This document shows positions 55,026 to 64,000 of a DNA stretch of 64,000 nucleotides, piece by piece. The notes under the pieces were generated by a model. The model was not told the origin of the DNA, searched no databases, and saw only the letters and a program-made list of their open reading frames with translations. The stretch is from the NCBI RefSeq assembly GCF_900105615.1, contig NZ_LT630003.1, positions 930,001-994,000 of the forward strand, read 5' to 3'. The position numbers and the translations under genes were made by a program. The first letter of the stretch is position 1; each line of letters begins with the position of its first letter. The stretch is from Lacrimispora sphenoides JCM 1415 (lineage in GTDB: Bacteria; Bacillota; Clostridia; Lachnospirales; Lachnospiraceae).

Positions 55026-55907
55026 CTAATTTTTTAAGTAATCGATAACTCCCTGCCAGAGCATACTTCCAGATGGCTGATATTCTGGGTCTAATTGTGT
55101 TTTTGCCTTCTCACTCATTTCTGTTAAGTTATAGCCGTCCTTTAAAACAGAAAACTTAAAAATTCCCGGAGAAAGGGCCAGATGCGGACAATCATAGATG
55201 CATTTCAAACACCACATGCAATTAGATCCAAACTTTGGGAGGCTGTCATGGATCTTAATGTTATTAGCCGGACATTTTCTTGCACATAGACCACATTGGG
55301 TACATTCTTTTGAGGCATGGATAGATAAGCCGAAGATTTTTGCACCAAAGTGCTCTGCTTTGCCTATATATGCAAAAAAATAATCAAGAACCCGGGGCTT
55401 TGTAAGGTGTATTTTACCTGATGAAATCTCTGTGATGGCCTGGGTTACTTTTAGCGGAATGACATTAAGCAATTGGAGATTTAACTGGTAATCCGCCTGA
55501 GAGGCATAATTAGACGGCATAACAAACATTTTTTCGTAGATTATATGATATCCCTTTTTTGCCAGCAAACGCTTCCCGTGAACGCGGCAGGCGGTATTGG
55601 GTGAGGTTTCACCCCCGCCGGAAACTGAGATAACTGCGGCAGGCATATTCTGTACTTTGGGCAGATTCTTTATCCAGTGTTCCACGATAGAAGCCAGCCT
55701 GAAGGCGTATACAGGAGAGAAGATGATCAGAAGATCCGGTGCTTTTTCCTCATGATATGTATTGCAGCAAGATATATCAATTACATTTACATGTATTCCC
55801 GATTTTATAAACTGGGTTTCAAAGCAGGATACAATGGCTTTTGTGCCTCCTGTTCCAGAGAAATATGCTAAAGTAACAGTCTTAACTTCACGCTTTCTAT
55901 CATTCAT
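55026..55907 (-). CDS. EFR1-type flavodoxin-ferredoxin protein
   Basis: Residues 1-160 of this 293-residue protein form a flavodoxin domain (LAYFSGTGGTKAIVSCFE as FMN loop, VISVSGGGETSPNTACRVHGKRLL). The C-terminal part has two [4Fe-4S] motifs, CTQCGLCARKCP and CMWCLKCIYDCP. It transfers electrons in the cytoplasm; the partner is unknown. GGAGAC lies upstream on the minus strand. Confidence 0.92.
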   Translation of the reverse strand: MNDRKREVKTVTLAYFSGTGGTKAIVSCFETQFIKSGIHVNVIDISCCNTYHEEKAPDLLIIFSPVYAFRLASIVEHWIKNLPKVQNMPAAVISVSGGGETSPNTACRVHGKRLLAKKGYHIIYEKMFVMPSNYASQADYQLNLQLLNVIPLKVTQAITEISSGKIHLTKPRVLDYFFAYIGKAEHFGAKIFGLSIHASKECTQCGLCARKCPANNIKIHDSLPKFGSNCMWCLKCIYDCPHLALSPGIFKFSVLKDGYNLTEMSEKAKTQLDPEYQPSGSMLWQGVIDYLKN

Positions 55908-56131
55908 AAAAGTCTCCTTTGATATGAAATCATGTATAACATTATTATTGGTAATTTAGTAGAATCACAGTGTACTCCCTTTGCATGATTTTCCCCTCCA
56001 AATATTCATATCATATTTCGATATATTGTATATCTGCAAAGTGAATTTGTAAAGGAAATATTATAAACAGCAAGCCGCTTTTCTTTACAAAAAGCGGCCG
56101 CCAGGATATCAGTACTATTTTTATATTTATG

Positions 56132-57493
56132 TTAAATCTCGTTCGCTGGCTGTTTCGTACTATGCAAAAGCACAGCGCCAAATGCCATAATAATAAAAAA
56201 CACAATCAGATATGCGATTGCAGCAATTCCGTGGGCAAACCAGGCGGCAGCAATCATAAATATACAGCCTGCAAGGGATATACAGGGCATAAGGAACCTG
56301 TTGAAAAAATTAAGCTCTTTCCCTTTTTTCATGAACATAATAAAAATAGGAATGTACAGGGCGTAAATTGTAATAATGGGTAATTCTGAAGAATCAAAGC
56401 TGAAGAACCCAAACCAGTTGTCGGTTAAGTTAGCCCCATAAAAATAAAATAACCAGAGGCTGCAAAGAAATAACCCCATAATTGCGGAATTAGCAGGCAT
56501 ATTAGTCGCCGGATCCACCTGGCTGAACACTCTGGGCTTAGGACCAAGGCCTCTTGCAGCGATAGAGTAAATTCCCCGTGTGCAGCCAAGCATCAGCCCG
56601 TTTAAAGTCCCCAGGCATGATATGATGACGAATACAAATAATAGGGAACCGCCTGCCGAGGTGAAAACTGTTTGGAATGCCAGTTTGGCACCGGTTTCGC
56701 CACCAGCCATCATCACCTCATTTTTAATCGTTCCTGCCAAACCAATATAATACAGGATGTAAACAGACATAGTAATAAAAGTACCTGCAATCAAAGCCAA
56801 AGGAAGATTTTTCTTTGCATTTTTTAATTCTGCGTTAATACAGGTTGCAATGATCCAGCCTTCGTAGGCAAAGCTTGCTGCAACAACAGCCGTAAATAAC
56901 CCGTTGGTAGTACTTTGGGACACGTAGTGGGTGAAATTATACATCGTCATACCGCTTCGAAGTCCTGCAAACGTTCCGGCAACTGCCATTAAGAATAGGG
57001 GAATTAGTTTGATAACCGTAGTGCTTACCTGGAATTTTCCTGCCAGAACAGGAGATAAAGCATTCATTGTAAAGCTTGAAACCAGATAAAGGCAGGCTAT
57101 GGTCATACATTCTCCGCCTGTAATGGAAAAGCCGAAGATTACGCAGGTATACCGGGCGGAGACCCATGCAAGCACAGAGGTAATTGTGGGATAATAAATC
57201 GCTGCCATAAACCAGCCCACATAATAAGCATACGTTTTCCCCATTGTTGCTTCTGCGTAATCTACCACACCATTGATAAACTGATATTTGGTAGCCATGA
57301 CAGAAAACGTGTAAGCGCAGGAAATCATTATGATACCTCCGATCACCCACGCCAGGATGCCCTCCTTTAAATTACCGCCGGTTGCCGTAAGGATCTTTTC
57401 CGCCTTAAAAAACACACCGCTTCCGATGACGATGCCTACAACCATTGCAATGGCTGTAAAAAGGCCATATTTCTTTTCTAATTTCGGTTCCAT
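56132..57493 (-). CDS. APC-family amino-acid permease
   Basis: This 453-residue protein has about twelve hydrophobic segments. The opening KYGLFTAIAMVVGIVIGSGVFFKAEKIL contains the GSG substrate-binding loop of APC/LAT transporters. AAVVAASFAYEGWIIATCINAELKNAKKNLP is the conserved TM6-loop. The specific amino acid cannot be read. The gene is transcribed away from the regulator at 57836. Confidence 0.92.
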   Translation of the reverse strand: MEPKLEKKYGLFTAIAMVVGIVIGSGVFFKAEKILTATGGNLKEGILAWVIGGIIMISCAYTFSVMATKYQFINGVVDYAEATMGKTYAYYVGWFMAAIYYPTITSVLAWVSARYTCVIFGFSITGGECMTIACLYLVSSFTMNALSPVLAGKFQVSTTVIKLIPLFLMAVAGTFAGLRSGMTMYNFTHYVSQSTTNGLFTAVVAASFAYEGWIIATCINAELKNAKKNLPLALIAGTFITMSVYILYYIGLAGTIKNEVMMAGGETGAKLAFQTVFTSAGGSLLFVFVIISCLGTLNGLMLGCTRGIYSIAARGLGPKPRVFSQVDPATNMPANSAIMGLFLCSLWLFYFYGANLTDNWFGFFSFDSSELPIITIYALYIPIFIMFMKKGKELNFFNRFLMPCISLAGCIFMIAAAWFAHGIAAIAYLIVFFIIMAFGAVLLHSTKQPANEI

Positions 57494-57835
57494 AGTTTAA
57501 CCAGTCCTATCATTCCATAGGATTCCTTTTTTTATTATTCTTTCATCATCAAAGAAAATAAATGCCATACAACCAGATTTGATAACATGACGGCCCTATT
57601 TATTAATGAGGAAACTTTTCTTATTTTATCATAAAATTTAATATAAAACAGCAATATTTTTTCTATTTGAAGTTTATTTTTCGTTAAGATAATAATTTTC
57701 CAATAAAGGTAAATATAGGCACAAAAGAATGGCCGGGATTGACAGCGTTACCGGAAATAATGTATGATAAATATCAAATATGGGGGAAGTCTTTTCGCGC
57801 CTGAGGCGCAAAAAAGAGTAAAAGGAGAGAGGGTC
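57494..57835. other. intergenic region between divergent permease and ArsR-type genes
   Basis: This region is AT-rich and noncoding. Near its right end GCGCC-TGA-GGCGC, flanked by CTTTT and AAAAAAG (57791-57816), forms a compact dyad just before the AAAGGAG site of the regulator and may be an autoregulatory operator or leader hairpin. Confidence 0.5.
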
Positions 57836-58756
57836 ATGGCAAAAATAAAGGAGTATACTCTGGAAAATATCAAAGAGATCTGTGAGTTTGGTAAGGCGAT
57901 CTCGTCGCCTGTCCGGCTGGAGATCATAAAGCTGTTATACCAGGACAATTATTCAATCAGCCAGATCGCGGAAGCTCTTGAACTTCCCCAGTCCAGCGCT
58001 GCTTTCCATCTGAAGCTTCTTGAGGCGGCGGATTTGATCCGCATGGAAGAACAGCCGGGGAGCCATGGGACCATGAAGGTATGCAGCAGGAAACAGGATT
58101 ATGCCAATCTTTGCTTTCTGCCCAGAAGCAGCCAGATCAATGAGGTATTAAGCGTCGAAATGCCGGTGGGTGCATTTGTGGACTGCAGTATTTCTCCTAC
58201 CTGCGGCTTATATACTCATTCTGGAGTGGTGGGAATGGAGGATAAGGTATACAGCTTTTATCTGCCGGAACGAATGGAGGCCGGTCTTTTGTGGACCTCC
58301 AAAGGCCATGTGGAATACCGGTTCCCCAATCAGCTTCCTTCAGGAAAACGGCCCGTGCGGCTGTCCTTTTCCATGGAGATATGCTCGGAAGCGCCTGGGT
58401 ATGCGGAGGACTGGAAGTCCGACATTACCATGTGGATAAACGGTGTGGAATGTGCCACCTGGTGCTGTCCGGGGGATTTCGGATCCAGAAGAGGGAGACT
58501 TACTCCCTCCCTATGGCCTAATGGTTCTACCCAATACGGTCTTTTGGTAAAATGGGAGATTAAGGGAGACGGAAGCTATATCAATGGAGAGCGGGCCTCC
58601 AAAGTCAGAATCAACGACATCGGGCTGTCAGAGAACGCCTTTATCAGCATGACCATCGGGAATCGTAAGGATGCAAAATATGAGGGCGGCTTTAATCTTT
58701 TTGGTAAGACCTTCGGCGATTATGCCCAGGACATTATTATGGAAATCGAATATTGA
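57836..58756 (+). CDS. ArsR-type HTH regulator with large C-terminal domain
   Basis: Residues 10-85 of this 306-residue protein form a winged helix (CEFGKAISSPVRLEIIKLLYQDNYSISQIAEALELPQSSAAFHLKLLEAADLI). The C-terminal 215 residues are beta-rich (FPNQLPSGKRPVRLSFSMEIC, WINGVECATWCCPGDFGSRRG), perhaps a carbohydrate- or metabolite-binding sandwich. Such proteins occur beside sugar-utilisation genes in Lachnospiraceae. ATG 57836 follows AAAGGAGAGAGGG. It likely controls the ABC/GH2 operon downstream. Confidence 0.85.
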   Translation: MAKIKEYTLENIKEICEFGKAISSPVRLEIIKLLYQDNYSISQIAEALELPQSSAAFHLKLLEAADLIRMEEQPGSHGTMKVCSRKQDYANLCFLPRSSQINEVLSVEMPVGAFVDCSISPTCGLYTHSGVVGMEDKVYSFYLPERMEAGLLWTSKGHVEYRFPNQLPSGKRPVRLSFSMEICSEAPGYAEDWKSDITMWINGVECATWCCPGDFGSRRGRLTPSLWPNGSTQYGLLVKWEIKGDGSYINGERASKVRINDIGLSENAFISMTIGNRKDAKYEGGFNLFGKTFGDYAQDIIMEIEY

Positions 58757-58777
58757 TGATATATGGGGATAGATAAG

Positions 58778-58823
58778 ACAACTGTTTGGAAAATATGCAT
58801 ATTTTCCGGGCGGTTGTTTTTTT
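58778..58823 (+). terminator. strong terminator after the ArsR-type gene
   Basis: A 19-bp stem, one arm ending GGAAAATAT and the other starting ATATTTTCC with G-U pairs near the base, is followed by eight T. Confidence 0.9.
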
Positions 58824-58902
58824 GCTGCCTTGTGCATGGGAGAAGAAAACGATGTATTATAACAGGGATTCTATTTTTCTAAATGATAGAAATAAATAAT
58901 AA

Positions 58903-59030
58903 AACATTAATACTGTTGTAAATAGATAAAATAAACAAATTATTAAATAAAACAGAGAATAATATATTGACTAACACAACAGAAAGGTGTATTGTTGATT
59001 TATTGGAACAGTAATACTGTTGTTAGTCAA
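58903..59030 (+). promoter_or_regulatory. ABC operon promoter with paired distant operators
   Basis: AACATTAATACTGTT (58903-58917) and AACAGTAATACTGTT (59007-59021) are near-identical palindromes 104 bp apart. A second inverted pair, TTGACTAACA (58967-58976) and TGTTAGTCAA (59021-59030), brackets the start region. TTGACT (58967-58972) with TATTGT (58990-58995) at 17 bases is the best promoter. Confidence 0.6.
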
Positions 59031-59102
59031 GCTTTTATTGGACAAAATACGACAGGCTGTTTTATGGTTTGCGAGGTAACTAAACAAGACAAGGAGGTAA
59101 TT

Positions 59103-60518
59103 ATGAGAAAGGGCAAAAAATGGATGGCTGCATTAGGTGCAGCGGCACTGGTTATGGCGGCAATGTCAGGATGCGGAAGCAGCGCATCAACGCAGACAAC
59201 TGCGGGTACCCAGGCGGCACAGGGGACCCAGGAGAGCAAGGAAACTTCCGGTGGAGAAACGTCGGCAGCAGCTGCAGAAGAAACAAAGAATGTTAATGAC
59301 GACGGAACGGTTAACAATCCGGAGCAGGTGGCAGTGGATGCCAACAAGCTTGTCATGTGGTCTCTGTTCAGCGGCGGTGACGGCGGTTTCATGACCAAGA
59401 TGATTGAGGAGTATAATGGCACAAACCCGACGAAACAGGTACAGTCCATCATGCTGGTATGGGCGGATTATTATACAAAGCTCCAGACAGCTGTTGCTGC
59501 CGGAAAAGGGCCGGATATCGGCATTTCCCACGCATCTTCTCTTCCTCAGCTGGTGGAAGACGGTGTGGTACAGCCGATCACTTCCTATCTTGACGAGCTG
59601 GGGATCGATTTAAGCCAGAATTATTCACAGGCCTCCATTGATGCCGTGACCTTTGACGGAGAAATCTATGCGGTACCTTTGGACACCCATGCAGAGATCA
59701 TGTATTTCAACAAAGAGATATTGGAAAAGGCCGGCGTGACCTTGAATGCGGCAGGAAGCGTTGATATTAAGAGTGCGGATGACTTTTATGCCGTTTGTGA
59801 TAAGATCAAGGCCGTGATCCCGGAAGATGGCACAACCATTGCTATTACCAATAACGGAGACGATCCGTACCGTCTGTGGTGGGCAACCTATTTCCAGATG
59901 GGAGGAACCCCTATCGTCAGCGATGACGGCAAGAAAGTTACCCTTGATAAGGAAAAGGCAGTAAAAGCGGCGGAATTTGTAAAGGGACTGTATGATAAGG
60001 GTTATGTTGCCGAAGGCATTGATGACCACCAGAAATTCTTCCAGACCGGAAAAGCGGGAATCTGCATCGGCGGAACCTGGGCGGTAGGCGCTTTTGAGCA
60101 AACGGATAACTTAAGCTTTGTACCCATGGCATTCCCCAAGCTTTTTGATACCGATAACTGCTGGGCTGATTCCCATACCTTCATTCTACCTACAAAGAAT
60201 TCAAGGAATGAAGCCGACAGCAAAGCAGCGGTAGAATTCATGGTAGCAGCCTCCATGAAAGGCGGTGTGACCTGGGCCGGCTCCGGCCAGATCCCGGCAT
60301 GCAAGGAGGTTCTTGCAAGTGACGCCTATAAGGCACTTCCATACAGAAGCAGCTACATGTCTGAGGTGGAGAAAGCAGTCCTTCCGGCAAAGGTATCTAC
60401 CTTCAACGGAATGAAGAAAGGGATGATCGACAGCCTGGATACCATCTGGACCGGAAAGGGAGATGCTGCCTCCGGAATTGATGCCCTATATGATGAGCTT
60501 GAGTCAAACCTTCCGTAA
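59103..60518 (+). CDS. ABC sugar transporter substrate-binding lipoprotein
   Basis: This 471-residue extracellular lipoprotein has a signal peptide with lipobox AMSGC and a Ser/Thr/Glu-rich linker. A family 1 sugar-binding domain follows (KLVMWSLFSGGDGGFMTKMIEEYNGTNP, AVAAGKGPDIGISHASSLPQLVEDG, GKAGICIGGTWAVGAF). It delivers an oligosaccharide to the two permeases downstream. ATG 59103 starts the signal peptide and has AAGGAGG; upstream frame extension lies within the operator region. Confidence 0.95.
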   Translation: MRKGKKWMAALGAAALVMAAMSGCGSSASTQTTAGTQAAQGTQESKETSGGETSAAAAEETKNVNDDGTVNNPEQVAVDANKLVMWSLFSGGDGGFMTKMIEEYNGTNPTKQVQSIMLVWADYYTKLQTAVAAGKGPDIGISHASSLPQLVEDGVVQPITSYLDELGIDLSQNYSQASIDAVTFDGEIYAVPLDTHAEIMYFNKEILEKAGVTLNAAGSVDIKSADDFYAVCDKIKAVIPEDGTTIAITNNGDDPYRLWWATYFQMGGTPIVSDDGKKVTLDKEKAVKAAEFVKGLYDKGYVAEGIDDHQKFFQTGKAGICIGGTWAVGAFEQTDNLSFVPMAFPKLFDTDNCWADSHTFILPTKNSRNEADSKAAVEFMVAASMKGGVTWAGSGQIPACKEVLASDAYKALPYRSSYMSEVEKAVLPAKVSTFNGMKKGMIDSLDTIWTGKGDAASGIDALYDELESNLP

Positions 60519-60593
60519 CTTTTAATGAAATAGAGGGGGGAATCGTTCTCCCCTCTTTGTAAAAAGGATTGCATGGTTAGGGAGGACAGTAAT

Positions 60594-61493
60594 TTGAGCA
60601 GAAGCAGAAAATTAAGAGATATGGCTACAGGCCTGGGATTGTGCCTTCCTTTTTTGGCCTTATATACGGTTTTTACCATATGGCCGGTGATTCAGGGGCT
60701 GTATGTGAGCCTGCATAAGTGGTCTTTAATGGGCAAGGTAAAATTTGTAGGACTGGATAATTATACTAAATTTTTAACGGATCAGAAGTTTGTTGACGCA
60801 CTGGAACATACGATCATCTTTGTCATCCTTTCCGTACCTTTTCTGGTGATTATGGCTTTGATACTGGCGCTGTTTGCCAACAGGCCGGTGAAAATCAGAC
60901 GGGGGTTAAGGGTCGCATATTATCTTCCCAGTATTATATCCGTTTCTGTTGCGTCCTTTATTGCAAAATATATGTTTGCACCCTATATGGGTTTTGTAAA
61001 CGGAGTTCTGCATCTGACCGGAATTTTAGGTCCCGGATCGGAAATCCAGTGGCTTATTGACACAAATCATGCATGGGCGGTAGTAACCATGATGACCGTA
61101 TGGTGGACCGTGGGATTTTCCATGCTATTATATTTATCGGCTCTGCAGGATATTTCACCGGAGATTTACGAGGCAGCGGAAATCGACGGAGCGGCGAAAT
61201 GGCAGCAGTTATTTTCCATTGTTCTGCCTTTATTAAAGCCAACCACTTACTTAATCGTCATGCTGCAGATCATTGCCAGCTTCAAGGTGTTCGGCCAGAT
61301 CCAGTTAATCACGGCAGGGGGGCCGGCAGGAAGTACAAAACCCTTGATTCAATATATTTATGAGACAGGATTTACGAAGAACAATATGGGCTATGCTGCG
61401 GCCATGTCCTATGTGCTGTTTGCCATTCTGGTCGTATGTACGCTTATCCAGAAGGCGGTTCAGAGGAAGGGGGAAAAGGAAGATGAAGCGTAA
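60594..61493 (+). CDS. ABC sugar permease 1 (MalF-type)
   Basis: This inner-membrane permease of about 299 residues has six hydrophobic segments and the EAA loop EIYEAAEIDGAAKWQQLFSIVLPLLKP that docks the ATPase. TTG 60594 has GGGAGG eight bases before it; ATG 60573 with AAAAGGA is an alternative start adding seven residues. No ATPase gene is in the cluster, so a shared MsmK-type ATPase elsewhere is likely. Confidence 0.93.
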   Translation: MSRSRKLRDMATGLGLCLPFLALYTVFTIWPVIQGLYVSLHKWSLMGKVKFVGLDNYTKFLTDQKFVDALEHTIIFVILSVPFLVIMALILALFANRPVKIRRGLRVAYYLPSIISVSVASFIAKYMFAPYMGFVNGVLHLTGILGPGSEIQWLIDTNHAWAVVTMMTVWWTVGFSMLLYLSALQDISPEIYEAAEIDGAAKWQQLFSIVLPLLKPTTYLIVMLQIIASFKVFGQIQLITAGGPAGSTKPLIQYIYETGFTKNNMGYAAAMSYVLFAILVVCTLIQKAVQRKGEKEDEA

Positions 61494-62313
61494 GAAAGTA
61501 AAAGCAGGGAGCATTGCGTTGACTCTTTTATCCGCAGGACTGGCCGTCATTTTTCTGGCACCTGTGATCTGGGCCTTTTTCGTATCCCTGCAGTATGAGG
61601 GAAAGCAGATCATAAGCGTGGGCAGCTGGTTTACGCCCCCCTATACATTTCGGAATTATCTGGACTTAATCATCGGTTCCGATGTTGCCAAGTGGCTGTT
61701 GAATTCTGTGATCGTTGCTGTGCTTGTTACAGTTTTAACAGTCCTGTTTTCCGCCATGGCAGCTTATGCTCTGGCAAAAATTAAATTTATGGGGAGAAAT
61801 AAGCTGTATATTTACTTTTTGTTAGGACTCATGGTACCGGGGGAAGCGACTATTGTGCCGCTGTTTATTACTGCTAATGGATTAAAGCTGATTGATACAT
61901 ACGCAGGATTGCTTTTTCCATCCGTGGCAGTATCCATGAATCTGATTATCATGGTGACGTTTTTTAAGGGCCTTCCGGATTCCCTCATCGAAGCCGCAAG
62001 GATCGACGGAGCCGGAGAAATTATGATTTTTGCCCGGATCATCATGCCCCTATCAAAGACAGTGATTTCTACCATCAGCATTTTCGCATTTATCGGAAGC
62101 TGGAATAATTATCTGTGGCCTCTGCTCTGCGCCATGGACAGTAGTAAATTTACATTGCCTGTGGGTATTCCCATTTTTGCCGGAACTTATACCGTGGATT
62201 ATGTGAAACCGATGACGGCTAATATGATCGCATCCATCCCTGCCATCATCATTTATCTTATATTTGAAAAACAGATCGTGCAGGGAATCACGATGTCCGG
62301 CGTTAAGGGATGA
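61483..62313 (+). CDS. ABC sugar permease 2 (MalG-type)
   Basis: This 276-residue partner permease has six hydrophobic segments and the EAA loop SLIEAARIDGAGEIMIFARIIMPLSKT. Its ATG overlaps the end of permease 1 by 11 bases, so the two are translationally coupled. An AAAAGGAAG site precedes it. It forms the transport channel with permease 1. Confidence 0.94.
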   Translation: MKRKKVKAGSIALTLLSAGLAVIFLAPVIWAFFVSLQYEGKQIISVGSWFTPPYTFRNYLDLIIGSDVAKWLLNSVIVAVLVTVLTVLFSAMAAYALAKIKFMGRNKLYIYFLLGLMVPGEATIVPLFITANGLKLIDTYAGLLFPSVAVSMNLIIMVTFFKGLPDSLIEAARIDGAGEIMIFARIIMPLSKTVISTISIFAFIGSWNNYLWPLLCAMDSSKFTLPVGIPIFAGTYTVDYVKPMTANMIASIPAIIIYLIFEKQIVQGITMSGVKG

Positions 62314-62345
62314 GCAGGCTGGAAAGAGGAAAGGAGAATTATTAC

Positions 62346-64000
62346 ATGCTATGCTATCAAAAAGACTATCCAAGACCACAGTTTGTCCGTAGGGACTGGA
62401 TCAATTTAAACGGTGCTTGGGACTTCGATTTTGATGATGACAATAAAGGAGAAGCTAAGTGCTGGTATGAGGGTTTCCATACGGAAAAGGAGATATGCGT
62501 ACCCTTTACTTATGAAACAAAGAAAAGTAAGATCCATGACGAAGGGGTACACCACTATGTGTGGTATGGCCGCAGATTCCAGGCGGAAAAAGAAAAATTA
62601 TCAGGAAATAAGCTGTTTCTACATTTCGAGGGAAGTGACTTCCTGACGAAGGTATGGATCAATGGGCAATTGGCCGGTATGCATGAAGGCGGATATTCCC
62701 GTTTTTCCTTTGATATCACAAACCTTGTAAAGGATGGAGAAAACCTTGTAGTCGTAAAAGCCGAGGATCATATGGATCCCCAGCAGCCTAGGGGAAAACA
62801 GCGTTGGGTTTCTGAAAATTTTGGCTGCTGGTATGTGCAGACGACAGGAATCTGGAAAACTGTATGGATGGAGTATGTACCGGACATCAGCTTAAGCTCG
62901 GTAAAAATGACGCCCAATATACAGTCAGGCGGGCTTGAGCTGGAATATACCGTGGACTGTCCAAATCCCCTTGACGGGAGAAGGCTGGAGGTAGAGGCAG
63001 CTGTCAGTTTTGGTGGCAGGTTTGTGATAAAGACGCTGACCGGCATAGGGAAAAATCCCACAAAGACTTTCATTGACCTGGAAGCAGCCGAGGCAGATAA
63101 CCCATGGGGGATATGTACATGGACCCCGGCAGAGCCCCGGCTTTATGATATCTGCTTCCGTACCCTTTATGATGGAGAGGTCTGTGACGAGGTTGGCTCC
63201 TATTTTGGAATGCGTGAGATCCGGATCGATGGTCCAAACATTCTTTTAAACGGGGCACCATTATATCAGAGACTGATTCTTGATCAGGGGTATTGGGAAG
63301 AAACCCATTTGACACCGCCGGATGAGGAAGCGCTGATCGAAGATATTGATAAAATTCATGCGCTGGGGTACAACGGTTTGAGGAAGCATCAGAAGATAGA
63401 GGATGAAAGGTTTCTTTACTGGTGTGACGTTAAAGGGATGCTGGTCTGGAGTGAGGCACCTGCCGCTTATGTTTATTCCGACCGCGCAGTGGAACTGTTT
63501 GCGAGGGAATGGCTTGATATTGTAAAACAGAATTATAATCATCCGTCCATTATTACATGGACTCCGTTAAATGAATCCTGGGGGATTCCCCGGGTCGAGA
63601 CGAACAGGAGTGAGCAGCATTTTACCGAAGGGATTTATCACTTGACAAAAAGCATCGACAAATATCGTCCGGTAATTGTAAATGATGGCTGGGAGCATAC
63701 GGTTTCCGATATCATCACCCTGCATGACTACGAGGAGAAGGGGGAGGTGCTCAAGAAGCGTTATACAGAATACAAGGATGAGATTTTGGCGGCAGAGGTT
63801 TACCACTCCACATCTAAATCAGCTTTTGCCAATGGCTTTTCTTACAAGGGCCAGCCGGTGATGATCAGTGAGTTTGGCGGCATCGCGTTTGACAACGACA
63901 AAGAGGGCTGGGGGTATGGGAACAAGGTCAATACAAAAGAGGAGTTTTTAAATAGGTTTGAGAGTATTACGACTGCCATTAAGGAGATCCCCTATGTATG
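62346..64000 (+). CDS. glycoside hydrolase family 2 enzyme, 3' partial
   Basis: At least 551 residues, open to the window end. An N-terminal GH2 sugar-binding domain (YPRPQFVRRDWINLNGAWDFDF, FEGSDFLTKVWINGQLAGMHEGGYS) is followed by an immunoglobulin-like domain. The TIM barrel then shows acid/base Asn409-Glu410 in TPLNESWG and nucleophile Glu509 in ISEFGG. There is no signal peptide, so it hydrolyses imported glycosides in the cytoplasm, most likely beta-galactosides, beta-glucuronides or beta-mannosides. GGAAAGGAG precedes the ATG. It is cotranscribed with the ABC permeases 32 bases upstream. Confidence 0.95.
   Translation, partial: MLCYQKDYPRPQFVRRDWINLNGAWDFDFDDDNKGEAKCWYEGFHTEKEICVPFTYETKKSKIHDEGVHHYVWYGRRFQAEKEKLSGNKLFLHFEGSDFLTKVWINGQLAGMHEGGYSRFSFDITNLVKDGENLVVVKAEDHMDPQQPRGKQRWVSENFGCWYVQTTGIWKTVWMEYVPDISLSSVKMTPNIQSGGLELEYTVDCPNPLDGRRLEVEAAVSFGGRFVIKTLTGIGKNPTKTFIDLEAAEADNPWGICTWTPAEPRLYDICFRTLYDGEVCDEVGSYFGMREIRIDGPNILLNGAPLYQRLILDQGYWEETHLTPPDEEALIEDIDKIHALGYNGLRKHQKIEDERFLYWCDVKGMLVWSEAPAAYVYSDRAVELFAREWLDIVKQNYNHPSIITWTPLNESWGIPRVETNRSEQHFTEGIYHLTKSIDKYRPVIVNDGWEHTVSDIITLHDYEEKGEVLKKRYTEYKDEILAAEVYHSTSKSAFANGFSYKGQPVMISEFGGIAFDNDKEGWGYGNKVNTKEEFLNRFESITTAIKEIPYV

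Noticed and set aside
56129..56383. 84-codon plus-strand ORF at the end of the amino-acid permease gene
   Set aside because: It is antisense to a clear APC permease and has no ribosome site.

Overview
The window looks like chromosomal DNA of a gut Firmicute of the Lachnospiraceae/Clostridia type. The reasons are strong AGGAGG-type ribosome sites, a split gcvPA/gcvPB glycine cleavage operon behind a glycine riboswitch, a class B sortase, a lactose/cellobiose-type PTS run by a PRD regulator, L-fucose catabolism, an EFR1 ferredoxin and a GrdB-like protein. I saw no rRNA, tRNA, CRISPR array, insertion sequence or phage genes. Both ends are cut: the window opens inside a giant surface protein and closes inside a glycoside hydrolase family 2 gene.

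Layout. 1-8.1 kb: a cell-surface locus with a giant beta-helix protein, a membrane-anchored protein, a class B sortase, a cyclophilin-like lipoprotein and a second lipoprotein. 8.3-8.7 kb: a heptad-repeat coiled-coil protein. 9.1-17.5 kb: the most unusual block. It holds an HPr-like protein with altered regulatory residues, a MupG-family protein, a PRD regulator, PTS IIA-IIB-IIC, a short GrdB-like protein, a glycosylasparaginase and an M20 dipeptidase. Two identical-architecture operators (ATTTCCTA-N5-TAGGAAAT) lie at the same distance from the -10 boxes of its two promoters. 17.7-21.9 kb: a sulfur or selenium uptake locus with TusA proteins, LysR, two half YeeE/YedE permeases and a thioredoxin-reductase fusion. 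22.1 kb: a self-contained minus-strand mini-ORF and hairpin unit. 22.4-26.9 kb: a heterodimeric ABC exporter with an AraC regulator. 27-28.4 kb: a cysteine-less HMA-fold protein, a 50-residue protein and a CopZ-type iron-sulfur protein. 28.8-31.9 kb: a diguanylate cyclase and an orphan AgrC-like kinase.

32.2-39.2 kb is a complete glycine cleavage operon (T, H, P1, P2, lipoate ligase, L protein) behind a tandem glycine riboswitch. 39.4-41.4 kb has a C45-type hydrolase and an AraC/GyrI-like regulator. 41.6-48.3 kb is an L-fucose operon (isomerase, kinase, aldolase, mutarotase) with a divergent AraC regulator and a beta-propeller glycosidase behind a terminator. 48.3-52.7 kb has a nitroreductase, an orphan OadB-like sodium-pump subunit and a KdpDE-like two-component pair. 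52.8-54.6 kb has a glycosyltransferase and PadR regulator behind a promoter that carries two perfect dyads. 54.7-57.5 kb has a small conserved-looking protein, an EFR1 flavodoxin/ferredoxin and an amino-acid permease. 57.8-64.0 kb is an ArsR-type regulator with a sugar ABC transporter and a GH2 enzyme; its promoter is flanked by two near-identical palindromes 104 bp apart.

The best candidate for an undescribed system is the 9.1-17.5 kb block. It reads as uptake and dismantling of a sugar-amino acid conjugate such as a GlcNAc-asparagine glycopeptide, with an added GrdB-like redox-type protein of unknown purpose. All functions are read from sequence alone; substrates are inferences.
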